NCBI GenBank assembly: GCA_963977795.1
Contig: CAXBRB010000081.1
Location: forward strand, 1 to 10,858
Length of the DNA stretch: 10,858 bases
Source: Bog-756 sp963977795
GTDB taxonomy: Bacteria; Actinomycetota; Acidimicrobiia; Acidimicrobiales; RAAP-2
Reading direction: 5' to 3'
Part shown: piece by piece, positions 1 through 6,263 of the stretch
Layout: each line of letters begins with the position of its first letter
How positions within the stretch are numbered: the first letter of the stretch is position 1
Notes under the pieces: generated by a model
What the model was told of the DNA's origin: nothing
The model's input: only the letters and a program-made list of their open reading frames with translations
Database searches by the model: none
Translations under genes and position numbers: made by a program

Positions 1-339
1 AGCGGCCAGCACCCCGCGGCGCCGCCGCTCGCCTTCCACCTGCGGTCGGGTCTTGACGGTCACGGTGGCGCCGACGGCCTTGGCGAAGTGGGCCGGGGTG
101 CGCAGGGGGCGCTCGATCCCGGGGCTCGACACCTCCAGGGAGTACCGGCCGGGAAAGGGGTCCAGCTCGTCCAGGGCGGCGGAGACGGCCCGGTTGGCGT
201 CGGTCAGCGCCTCGAGGTCCACCCCGCCCTCGCGGTCCACCGTGACCTGGAGCACGCCGGAGCGCATCTCCACGTCCACCAGCTCGAGGCCGACGGCGGA
301 CACCACCGGAGCCAGGGCGTCGACGAGATCGTGGGTCAT
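1..339 (-). CDS. rimP: Ribosome maturation factor RimP, N-terminal part (runs off left edge)
   Basis: RimP binds the 30S subunit during assembly and assists late 16S rRNA folding. Reading leftward from the ATG at 337-339 gives 113 residues with no stop before base 1, so the C-terminal domain lies outside the window. The start is MTHDLVDALAPVVSAVGLEL, followed by VDVEMRSGVLQVTVDREGGV and then the family hallmark YSLEVSSPGIERPLRTPAHF at roughly residues 68-87. The ATG is well supported by an AGGAGG ribosome binding site 8 bases upstream. RimP is commonly the first gene of a rimP-nusA-infB operon, so nusA is expected beyond the left edge, though this cannot be seen. The gene is separated from proS by 230 bases that contain its own promoter and a hairpin, so it probably starts a new transcription unit. 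Family assignment is firm; only completeness is unknown. Confidence 0.93.
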   Translation of the reverse strand, partial: MTHDLVDALAPVVSAVGLELVDVEMRSGVLQVTVDREGGVDLEALTDANRAVSAALDELDPFPGRYSLEVSSPGIERPLRTPAHFAKAVGATVTVKTRPQVEGERRRRGVLAA

Positions 340-347
340 CTGTCCTG

Positions 348-353
348 CCTCCT
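348..353 (-). promoter_or_regulatory. Ribosome binding site of rimP
   Basis: On the minus strand AGGAGG stands 8 bases before the rimP ATG at 339. It is a perfect anti-16S match and one of only two strong sites in the window, the other being before tsf. It fixes the rimP start. Confidence 0.85.
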
Positions 354-420
354 CTCCAGTCGTCCTCGGGGTCCTGCACTGCCTGTCCCACCGGTGGTCC
401 CGACGGGGTGCGCCCAACAG

Positions 421-447
421 AAAAGCGTGGGCGAACCGCCCACGCTT
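421..447 (-). terminator. Hairpin with T-tract in the proS-rimP gap: terminator or rimP leader attenuator
   Basis: A perfect 10-bp inverted repeat, AAGCGTGGGC at 423-432 and GCCCACGCTT at 438-447, flanks a 5-base loop. On the minus strand the stem ends in a TTTTCTGTT run, the layout of an intrinsic terminator. It is 123 bases past the proS stop and could end proS transcripts. It is also downstream of the likely rimP promoter at 490-498, so it lies inside the rimP 5' leader and could act as an attenuator there. The T-run is short (four T, two of them paired in the stem), so efficiency is uncertain. An outer pairing of CACCCC (458-463) with GGGGTG (405-410) is also possible. Confidence 0.7.
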
Positions 448-489
448 GACTCAGCGTCACCCCACCCCGAACCTCACGGCGGACACATG

Positions 490-519
490 AGTATAGCAGG
501 AGGGGTTCCGGAACGGCGA
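490..519 (-). promoter_or_regulatory. Probable promoter for rimP (extended -10)
   Basis: On the minus strand TGCTATACT occupies 490-498: a near-consensus -10 box TATACT (490-495) preceded by an extended TG motif. This is one of the few AT-rich stretches in the window. The -35 region at 17-18 bases spacing (about 513-519, CGCCGT or TCGCCG) is poor, as is usual for extended -10 promoters. Transcription would start near 482-484, giving a leader of about 145 bases before rimP that includes the hairpin at 421-447. The promoter lies about 75 bases past the proS stop. Confidence 0.55.
505..514. repeat. Perfect palindrome GTTCCGGAAC inside the rimP promoter spacer
   Basis: Ten-base perfect palindrome between the -35 and -10 regions of the proposed rimP promoter. 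The position would suit a repressor operator, but one 10-base palindrome in GC-rich DNA may be chance and no regulator gene is adjacent. Confidence 0.3.
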
Positions 520-569
520 TCGTCGGGTGCAGGCGGTGCCGGGCGAGGGCCCCGGCGGCCGGATGCTGG

Positions 570-2279
570 TCAGCCGGCGACGAGGTCGGCAGCCGGGGCG
601 TCCAGAGACGCCTCCCGCTCCTCGTCGGTGCTCCGGCGGCGCACCTCGACGATCCCCCGGGCCACGCCCTTGGCACCCACCAGGAGGCGCACCGGGATCC
701 CGAGCAGGTCGGCGTCGGCGAACTTCACCCCCGGCGAGACGTCCCGGTCGTCGTAGAGGACCTCGACCCCGGCCGCCACCAGGCGGTCATGGAGGGCGTC
801 GGCCGCCTCGGCCACCTCCGGCGCACGACCCGCCCCCAGGGCGACCAGGTGGACCTGGAACGGGGCGAGGGCCTCAGGCCACACCAGGCCCTTGTCGTCG
901 TGGTGCTCCTCGGCCACCACGGCGACCAGGCGGCTGACCCCCATCCCGTAGCAGCCCATCGAGAACACCGCTTCGGTGCCGTCCTCGGCCACGAACGAGG
1001 CCCCCGGCATCACGTCGGAGTACTTGGTTCCCAGCTGGAACGTGTGCGCCGCCTCGACGGAGCGGACCAGGCCGACCGGCTGACCGCAGCGGACGCAGGG
1101 GTCGCCGTCCACGACCACGGCATACGAGCCCCATCCGTCGACCGTGAAGTCCCGGCCGAGCAGGACGCCCGAGGTGTGGTGATCGGCCCGGTTGGCCCCG
1201 GTGATCCATGGGCCGGGCCGGGCGACGCCCAGGTCGGCCACCACCTGCACGCCGGCGGCCTGGGCCCCCATGGGCCCGATGTAGCCCTTGACCAGGGTCG
1301 GGTGGGCGGCGAAGTCGGACTCCTCGAACAGCCGCCAGCCCGAGGGGAGGCGGGCCTCTCGGTCCCCGGGCAGGAGCAGCAGGGTGGCCCGGCCCTCGTC
1401 GTCCATGACGGCCAGGCTCTTGAGGAGGCTGGCGTGGGTCACCACGGAGTCGTCGAAGTGGGCCACCACGTCCTCGATGCCCGGACAGCCCGGGGTGTGG
1501 TGCTCCACGGTGGGCGGGCCCTCGGCGGCCGGCCCGCCGGCGTCGGGCGACGTGCCGGCGCGCTCGGCCGCCTCGACGTTGGCTGCGTACCCGCACCCGC
1601 CGCAGCGGACGAACCAGTCCTCCCCCACCACCGAGGGGACCATGAACTCGTGGTTCACGTCACCGCCGATGGCGCCCGACTGCGCCTCCACCGGGGCAAC
1701 GTCGAGAGAGAGCCGCTTGAAGATCCGCAGGTAGGCGTCGTAGACCGTCCGGTACGAGGCCTGCATGGCCTCCTTGTCGACGTCGAAGGAGTAGCCGTCG
1801 CACATGATCAGCTCACGGGTGCGGAGCAGGCCGAAGCGGGGCCGGGCCTCGTCGCGGAACTTGACCTGGATCTGGTACACGGTCTGGGGCAGCTGGCGGT
1901 ACGAGTCGACCTCGGCGGCCACGGTGGCCGTCACCACCTCCTCGTGGGTCGGGCCCAGGACGAAGGTGCCGCCCCGTCCGTCCACGGTGAGCGCCGGCAG
2001 GGCGTCGGAGCCGAAGAGCGCGGCCCGGCCGCTCTGCTCCCACAGCTCGATGGGGTGCAGGGCGGGCAGGAGGACCTCCTGGCAGCCCACGGCGTCGAGC
2101 TCCTCCCGGATGACCGCCTCGATCCGGTGGAGGACCCGGAGGCCGAGCGGGAGGAAGGTGTAGACGCCCGAGGCCAGGCGGCGGATGAAGCCGGCGCGGA
2201 CCAGGAGCTGGTGGCTGGCCACCTCGGCGTCGGCCGGCGCCTCCCGGAGGGTGCGGACGAGGAAGGCGGACATGCGCAT
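570..2279 (-). CDS. proS: Prolyl-tRNA synthetase, bacterial type with INS editing domain
   Basis: Charges tRNA-Pro with proline in the cytoplasm. From the chosen ATG (2279) the protein has 569 residues, normal for the bacterial form. In order: the N-terminal class II catalytic start MRMSAFLVRTLREAPADAEV; LGPTHEEV (108-115); motif 2 FRDEARPRFGLLRTREL (141-157); an inserted domain of about 190 residues (roughly 215-405) matching the INS cis-editing domain that clears Ala-tRNA-Pro; motif 3 GCYGMGVSRL (442-451); and the anticodon-binding domain from about 470, with LYDDRDVSPGVKFADADLLG. Cysteine pairs CGGC (226-229) and CVRC (395-398) bracket the insert. The frame is open to a GTG at 2306, but that adds nine residues with no family support. 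ATG 2279 or ATG 2273 fits homologues. No good ribosome binding site precedes either, and a -10-like TAGGAT sits 8 bases before 2279, suggesting leaderless translation. ispG ends 61 bases upstream. Confidence 0.96.
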   Translation of the reverse strand: MRMSAFLVRTLREAPADAEVASHQLLVRAGFIRRLASGVYTFLPLGLRVLHRIEAVIREELDAVGCQEVLLPALHPIELWEQSGRAALFGSDALPALTVDGRGGTFVLGPTHEEVVTATVAAEVDSYRQLPQTVYQIQVKFRDEARPRFGLLRTRELIMCDGYSFDVDKEAMQASYRTVYDAYLRIFKRLSLDVAPVEAQSGAIGGDVNHEFMVPSVVGEDWFVRCGGCGYAANVEAAERAGTSPDAGGPAAEGPPTVEHHTPGCPGIEDVVAHFDDSVVTHASLLKSLAVMDDEGRATLLLLPGDREARLPSGWRLFEESDFAAHPTLVKGYIGPMGAQAAGVQVVADLGVARPGPWITGANRADHHTSGVLLGRDFTVDGWGSYAVVVDGDPCVRCGQPVGLVRSVEAAHTFQLGTKYSDVMPGASFVAEDGTEAVFSMGCYGMGVSRLVAVVAEEHHDDKGLVWPEALAPFQVHLVALGAGRAPEVAEAADALHDRLVAAGVEVLYDDRDVSPGVKFADADLLGIPVRLLVGAKGVARGIVEVRRRSTDEEREASLDAPAADLVAG

Positions 2280-2287
2280 GGCCGGGT

Positions 2288-2293
2288 ATCCTA
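2288..2293 (-). promoter_or_regulatory. Possible -10 box for a leaderless proS transcript
   Basis: On the minus strand TAGGAT (fits the actinobacterial TANNNT pattern) ends 8 bases before the ATG at 2279. Transcription would start at or within two bases of that ATG. No -35 element is evident. The lack of a convincing ribosome binding site supports the idea, but the hexamer is short and could be chance. Confidence 0.35.
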
Positions 2294-2340
2294 CCGCCCG
2301 TCCCACGCCCGTCCGGAGGCCGCCTCCCGGAGGGACGGGA

Positions 2341-3585
2341 TCAGCCCGTCGGGGCGTCTGTGGTGTCGAGACGCCGCCGGATCAGCTCCACGGCCACCTC
2401 GGAGTCGTTGGCATCGGCTCCCTTGGCCTCCAGGAGGTCAGCCCGGTCGGCGGCGGCTTCGGCCTCGGCCGAGTCGTCGGCGGCGGCCAGCCGGGCCTCG
2501 ACCCCTTCGGCCACCAGGCGCTCGGCCTCGGCCACCAGCTCCTCGACCATCCGGTCCTCGGGCACCACCCGGACGATCTTCCCCTTGATGAACAGGTGGC
2601 CCCGCCGGCGACCGGCGGCGATTCCCAGATCGGCCTCACGGGCCTCCCCGGGCCCGTTCACCACGCACCCCATCACCGCCACCTGGATGGGCAGGCTCCG
2701 CTCCTCGAGGGCGGCCTGGGCCGCGGCGGCAACGGCGATCACGTCGATCTCGGCCCGGCCGCAGCTGGGGCAGGCGATCAGGTCGAGCCCACGCCGCTCC
2801 CGCAGTCCGAGGGCCTCCAGCAGCTGGCGGCCCGCCCGGGCCTCCTCGACCGGGTCGGCCGTCAACGAGTACCGGATGGTGTCGCCGATGCCCTCGGCCA
2901 GCAGCGTGGCGATCCCGGCGGTGCCCTTGAGCAGCCCGGCGGGCGGGGGGCCGGCCTCGGTCACCCCGAGGTGGAGCGGGTGGTCGAAGGTTTCCGAGGC
3001 GAGCCGGTACGCCTCGATCATCAGCGGGACCGACGACGCCTTGACCGAGATCTTCACGTCGTCGAAGCCGACCTCGGCGAAGTAGGCCAGCTCCATCCGG
3101 GCCGACTCCACCAGCGCCTCGGGGGTGGCACCGCCGTAGCGGGCGTAGAGGTCGGGGTGGAGCGACCCGGCGTTCACGCCGATGCGGATGGGCACGCCCC
3201 GGTCCTTGGCCTCGGAGGCCACCTCCTTGATCTCGACCGCCTTGCGGAGGTTGCCGGGATTGAGGCGCAGCCCGTGCACGCCGGCCTCCAGGGCGGCCAG
3301 GGCCATCTCATGGTGGAAGTGGATGTCGGCCACGATGGGCACCGGCGACCGGGGGACGATCCGGGCCAGGCCCTCGGCGGCGGCCGCCTCGTTGCAGGTG
3401 CAGCGCACGATGTCCGCACCGGCCGCGGCCAGGGCGTAGATCTGGCTGAGGGTGGCCTCGACATCGGCCGTCTTGGTGGTGGTCATCGACTGGACCGACA
3501 CCGGGGCGCCCCCGCCCACGGCGACGTCGCCCACGTGGATCTGACGGGTCGGACGTCGGTCGGTCAGCGAGCCTCGGTGCGCCAT
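2341..3585 (-). CDS. ispG: 4-hydroxy-3-methylbut-2-en-1-yl diphosphate synthase (flavodoxin/ferredoxin), IspG/GcpE
   Basis: Catalyses the reductive conversion of MEcPP to HMBPP in the MEP isoprenoid pathway, using a [4Fe-4S] cluster and external electron carriers. The 414-residue product begins with the TIM-barrel domain: PVSVQSMTTTKTADVEATLS (28-47), RCTCNEAAAAEGLA (61-74), PIVADIHFHHEMAL (83-96) and LRLNPGNL (106-113). The C-terminal domain carries the cluster ligands CPSC (272-275) and Cys307 in GCVVNGPGEAREADLG. All expected motifs are intact. After about residue 365 there is an acidic Ala/Glu/Asp-rich tail of about 50 residues beyond the usual core. The ATG at 3585 has no strong ribosome binding site; a TAGCAT hexamer lies 6 bases upstream. 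It follows rseP after a 117-base gap and shares its pathway with dxr, two genes upstream. Confidence 0.96.
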   Translation of the reverse strand: MAHRGSLTDRRPTRQIHVGDVAVGGGAPVSVQSMTTTKTADVEATLSQIYALAAAGADIVRCTCNEAAAAEGLARIVPRSPVPIVADIHFHHEMALAALEAGVHGLRLNPGNLRKAVEIKEVASEAKDRGVPIRIGVNAGSLHPDLYARYGGATPEALVESARMELAYFAEVGFDDVKISVKASSVPLMIEAYRLASETFDHPLHLGVTEAGPPPAGLLKGTAGIATLLAEGIGDTIRYSLTADPVEEARAGRQLLEALGLRERRGLDLIACPSCGRAEIDVIAVAAAAQAALEERSLPIQVAVMGCVVNGPGEAREADLGIAAGRRRGHLFIKGKIVRVVPEDRMVEELVAEAERLVAEGVEARLAAADDSAEAEAAADRADLLEAKGADANDSEVAVELIRRRLDTTDAPTG

Positions 3586-3591
3586 GCCCCC

Positions 3592-3597
3592 ATGCTA
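3592..3597 (-). promoter_or_regulatory. Possible -10 box for a leaderless ispG transcript
   Basis: TAGCAT on the minus strand (TANNNT type) ends 6 bases before the ispG ATG, which is the spacing expected for a transcript that begins at the start codon. There is no obvious -35 box and only a run of G's between hexamer and ATG. Supported only by spacing and by the 117-base gap upstream. Confidence 0.35.
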
Positions 3598-3610
3598 CGG
3601 CGGGCCTGGC

Positions 3611-3679
3611 CGAGCCGATGTCGTCCCGATGCCGATGTCGCTTCCCAAACCATTGTCGCTCCCGATGCCGATGTCGCTC
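3611..3679. repeat. 18-bp imperfect tandem repeat in the rseP-ispG gap
   Basis: On the minus strand the unit AGCGACATCGGCATCGGG occurs twice (3678-3661 and 3642-3625), separated by a diverged 18-base copy AGCGACAATGGTTTGGGA and followed by a partial copy near 3624-3611. The units are head to tail without spacers, so this is not a CRISPR array. They are in frame with rseP beyond its TGA stop and would read SDIGIG-SDNGLG-SDIGIG. Confidence 0.75.
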
Positions 3680-3702
3680 CCCGAGCCGAGGAGCTGGCCG
3701 GC

Positions 3703-5034
3703 TCACCCGAACGGGTTGGCCATCGGGTGGAGCACGTCGGTCAGGAACGAGGTGGCGAAGAGGATCCCGAGGAAGCCCACCATGGCCCAGGTGAGGGGCA
3801 GGAGCTTGGCCACGTCCGCCTGGTAGCGCTCCCGGCGGCCGATGGAGCGCACCCGCTCGTAGCAGGCGATGGCCACGTGCCCGCCGTCGAGCGGGAGCAT
3901 CGGGAAGAGGTTGAAGATCCCGACGAAGAGGTTGATCGAGATGAGGACGAGGAGCAGGTCGGCCACGCCGGCGTGGGCGGCCTGCTGGGCGGTCTGGACC
4001 GCACCGACCACCGACTGGACACGGGTCCCGTCGGCGGCCGCCTGGCTGGCGGCCCGGGCATCGGTGACCTGGGAGAACCGGGCCAGGGCTGCCGACGGGG
4101 AGAACAGATGGGCCACCCCGGCCACTGCCGCCCACGAAAAGCGGGCGAGGTCGGTGACGGTCCGGGGGACGGCAGCCAGCGGGCCGGTGCGCACCACCGG
4201 CGCACCGAGGCCGACCCCGATGAGTCCATACGGCCGTCCGCCGGCCGGGGAGCCGGTGCCGCTCCGGGCCACCGTGCGCCCGTCCACCGGGGTGACGGCC
4301 ACCGTGCGCCGGACCCCGTCGCGGAGGACCACGAGGATGACGGGGGTGCCGGGGTGCGAGCGGATGGCCGCCACCAGGGGGCCTGCATCGGCGCCCACCG
4401 GCACGCCGTCCGCCGAGACCACGACGTCGCCGGGGCGGAGTCCGGCCACCTGGGCCGGCCCGGGTCGGCCGCCCAGCGCCGCCGTGCGCTCAATGGAGGT
4501 GCGGGAGGTGTCGGGGTGGCCGATGAAGACGAGCAGGCCCCAGAGGAGCACGAAGGCCATGAGGAAGTGCATCGTCGATCCGGCCAGGGCCACGGCCAGG
4601 CGGGCGCCGAAGGGCTGGGCCCGGTAGGTCCGGTGCTCGTCGGCCGGGTCGACCACGTCGAGGTTGGTCATGCCCGGGATCTTCACGTAGCCGCCGAGGG
4701 GGACGGCCTTGATGCCGTACTCGGTCTCGCCGCGGCGGACGGACCACAGGCGTGGCCCAAAGCCCAGGAAGTACTCGGTCACCTGCATCCGGCCCCGCTT
4801 GGCCGCCAGGAGGTGGCCCAGCTCGTGGACCATGATCATGACGATCAGGCAGGCGATGACCAGCACCAGGTCGCCCTGGCCGGCCCACGTGGCCACCGCC
4901 ACCAGCGCAGCCACCGTTCCCACCAGCAGGGCGATCCGCCCGAGGTCGGACGGCCCGGACCCCGGCGGCGACCCGTTGGCGGCACCCGGCTCGGGGGACG
5001 GGCGCCCGGACGGCGGCACGTCCACTGCGCTCAC
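3703..5034 (-). CDS. rseP: Site-2-type intramembrane zinc metalloprotease (RseP/Rip1 family)
   Basis: A membrane-embedded M50 protease; characterised relatives cut anti-sigma factors or other single-pass proteins within the membrane. The 443-residue product has a polar Pro/Gly-rich N-terminus (1-31), a hydrophobic segment (33-50), and a second (about 55-78) carrying the zinc and catalytic motif HELGH (70-74). Then follow the conserved VPLGGYVKIPGM (111-122), a transmembrane stretch (about 145-171), one PDZ domain (about 180-255, with GLRPGDVVVSADG), a segment near 358-378, the second metal motif NLFPMLPLDGGH (375-386) and a last hydrophobic helix (about 411-432). Both active-site motifs are intact. 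The GTG start at 5034 overlaps the dxr stop by four bases (GTGA), implying translational coupling. A longer frame upstream is only the shadow of dxr. After the TGA stop the same frame stays open for 35 codons through the 18-bp repeat. Confidence 0.93.
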   Translation of the reverse strand: MSAVDVPPSGRPSPEPGAANGSPPGSGPSDLGRIALLVGTVAALVAVATWAGQGDLVLVIACLIVMIMVHELGHLLAAKRGRMQVTEYFLGFGPRLWSVRRGETEYGIKAVPLGGYVKIPGMTNLDVVDPADEHRTYRAQPFGARLAVALAGSTMHFLMAFVLLWGLLVFIGHPDTSRTSIERTAALGGRPGPAQVAGLRPGDVVVSADGVPVGADAGPLVAAIRSHPGTPVILVVLRDGVRRTVAVTPVDGRTVARSGTGSPAGGRPYGLIGVGLGAPVVRTGPLAAVPRTVTDLARFSWAAVAGVAHLFSPSAALARFSQVTDARAASQAAADGTRVQSVVGAVQTAQQAAHAGVADLLLVLISINLFVGIFNLFPMLPLDGGHVAIACYERVRSIGRRERYQADVAKLLPLTWAMVGFLGILFATSFLTDVLHPMANPFG

Positions 5035-6263
5035 CGGGCCCCCACCGTGCCCACCACGGCGTCGGCGGCCCGCCGGGCGGCGGCGTCGGCCTCGAGCACG
5101 TCCTCGACCGCCCGCCCCCCGGGTCCCGGCGGCGGAGCGTCGTAGGAGGACAGGACGGCGTCCACCACACCGGCGATGGACGCCCATCCGATGCGCCCCT
5201 CGAGGAAGGCGGCCACCGCCACCTCGTTGGCGGCGTTAAGCCAGGCCGGGGCCAGGTCCCCGGCCCGGCCGGCCTGGAAGGCGAGATCGAGGCAGGGGAA
5301 GGCCGCACGGTCCGGGGGCTCGAAGTCGAGACGCCGGACCTCGGCCCAGTCGACAGCGCCGAAGGGCACCGGCAGGCGGTCCGGGTAGGTCAGGGCGTAG
5401 CCGATGGGCAGGCGCATGTCGGGCAGCGAGAGCTGGGCCACCACGGCCCCGTCGGCGAACTCCACCATGGAGTGGACCACCGACTGCGGATGGACGACCA
5501 CATCGATGGCGTCGTAGCCGATGCCGAACAGCTCGTGGGCCTCGATCACCTCGAGGCCCTTGTTCATCAGGGTGGAGGAGTCCACGGTGATCTTCGGCCC
5601 CATGGTCCACGTCGGATGGGCCAGCGCCTCATCGACGCCCACCCCGGCCAGTTCGGCGGCGCTGCGCCCCCGGAACGGCCCGCCCGAGGCCGTGAGCAGC
5701 AGACGGGCGACGTCTCCGGGCCGGCCGGCGCGCAGGCACTGGTGGAGGGCGCAGTGCTCCGAGTCCACCGGGATGAGCTCGGCGCCGGGCGTGGCCCGCA
5801 CCCGGGCCACCACCGGTCCGCCGGCGATGATCGACTCCTTGTTGGCCAGGGCGAGGCGTCGGCCCGCCTCCAGGGCGGCCAGCGTGACAGTCAGGCCGGC
5901 GAAGCCGACCACGCCGTTGACGACCACGTCGGCCAGGGTGGCGGCAGCGGCCAGCCCGTCCGCCCCGGCCAGGACCTCGGTGCCCGGAGGGACCTGGCGG
6001 GCCAGCTCGCCGGCCAGGGCGGCGTCGCCGATGGCCACCACGGCAGGACGGACGGCTCGGGCCTGCTCGGCCAGCAGCCCGACCGATCGTTGGGCGCCCA
6101 GCGCCACCACCCGGAGCCGGTCGGGGGCGGCGGCGGCGACCTCGAGGGCCTGGGTCCCGATCGAGCCGGTCGACCCCAGGACGGCCACCGTGACGGGAGG
6201 CTGCCCGGCGGCCGGCCCGTCGTCGCTCAGGGGTGCCATCCCCCCAGCCTGCCCCATGGTCAC
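5031..6263 (-). CDS. dxr: 1-deoxy-D-xylulose 5-phosphate reductoisomerase
   Basis: Converts DXP to 2-C-methyl-D-erythritol 4-phosphate with NADPH and a divalent metal, the committed MEP pathway step and the fosmidomycin target. The 410-residue product has the Rossmann motif GSTGSIG (30-36), LANKESIIAGG (139-149), metal ligands Asp167 and Glu169 in VDSEHCALHQCL, ASGGPFRG (192-199), the lid and substrate region HPTWTMGPKITVDSSTLMNK (216-235) with Glu238, HSMVEF (264-269) and LNAANEVAV (342-350). Every catalytic motif is present. The GTG at 6263 overlaps the cdsA stop by four bases (GTGA). In-frame ATGs at 6257 and 6239 are alternatives, since homology only begins near residue 24 and no strong ribosome binding site marks any of the three. 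The gene sits between cdsA and rseP, both overlapping it. Confidence 0.96.
   Translation of the reverse strand: MTMGQAGGMAPLSDDGPAAGQPPVTVAVLGSTGSIGTQALEVAAAAPDRLRVVALGAQRSVGLLAEQARAVRPAVVAIGDAALAGELARQVPPGTEVLAGADGLAAAATLADVVVNGVVGFAGLTVTLAALEAGRRLALANKESIIAGGPVVARVRATPGAELIPVDSEHCALHQCLRAGRPGDVARLLLTASGGPFRGRSAAELAGVGVDEALAHPTWTMGPKITVDSSTLMNKGLEVIEAHELFGIGYDAIDVVVHPQSVVHSMVEFADGAVVAQLSLPDMRLPIGYALTYPDRLPVPFGAVDWAEVRRLDFEPPDRAAFPCLDLAFQAGRAGDLAPAWLNAANEVAVAAFLEGRIGWASIAGVVDAVLSSYDAPPPGPGGRAVEDVLEADAAARRAADAVVGTVGAR

Noticed and set aside
340..569. tRNA or known riboswitch in the proS-rimP gap
   Set aside because: No cloverleaf or recognisable riboswitch core; only the hairpin and promoter described could be supported.
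2313..2328. Hairpin GGAGGC-C-GCCTCC after the ispG stop as terminator
   Set aside because: Short stem with a one-base loop (five pairs in practice) and no T-run; typical of GC-rich DNA.
789..2588. Plus-strand open frame of 599 codons opposite proS
   Set aside because: Shadow frame in GC-rich DNA, His/Gly/Val-rich without domains; proS on the minus strand is unmistakable.
3611..3679. CRISPR-like short repeats
   Set aside because: Units are adjacent with no spacers, only three to four copies, and no cas genes are present.
2185..5145. Plus-strand open frame of 986 codons antisense to proS, ispG and rseP
   Set aside because: Composition is Gly/His/Arg/Asp-rich with no domain; it mirrors the third-position G/C bias of real genes on the other strand. 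All genes beneath it have intact family motifs.
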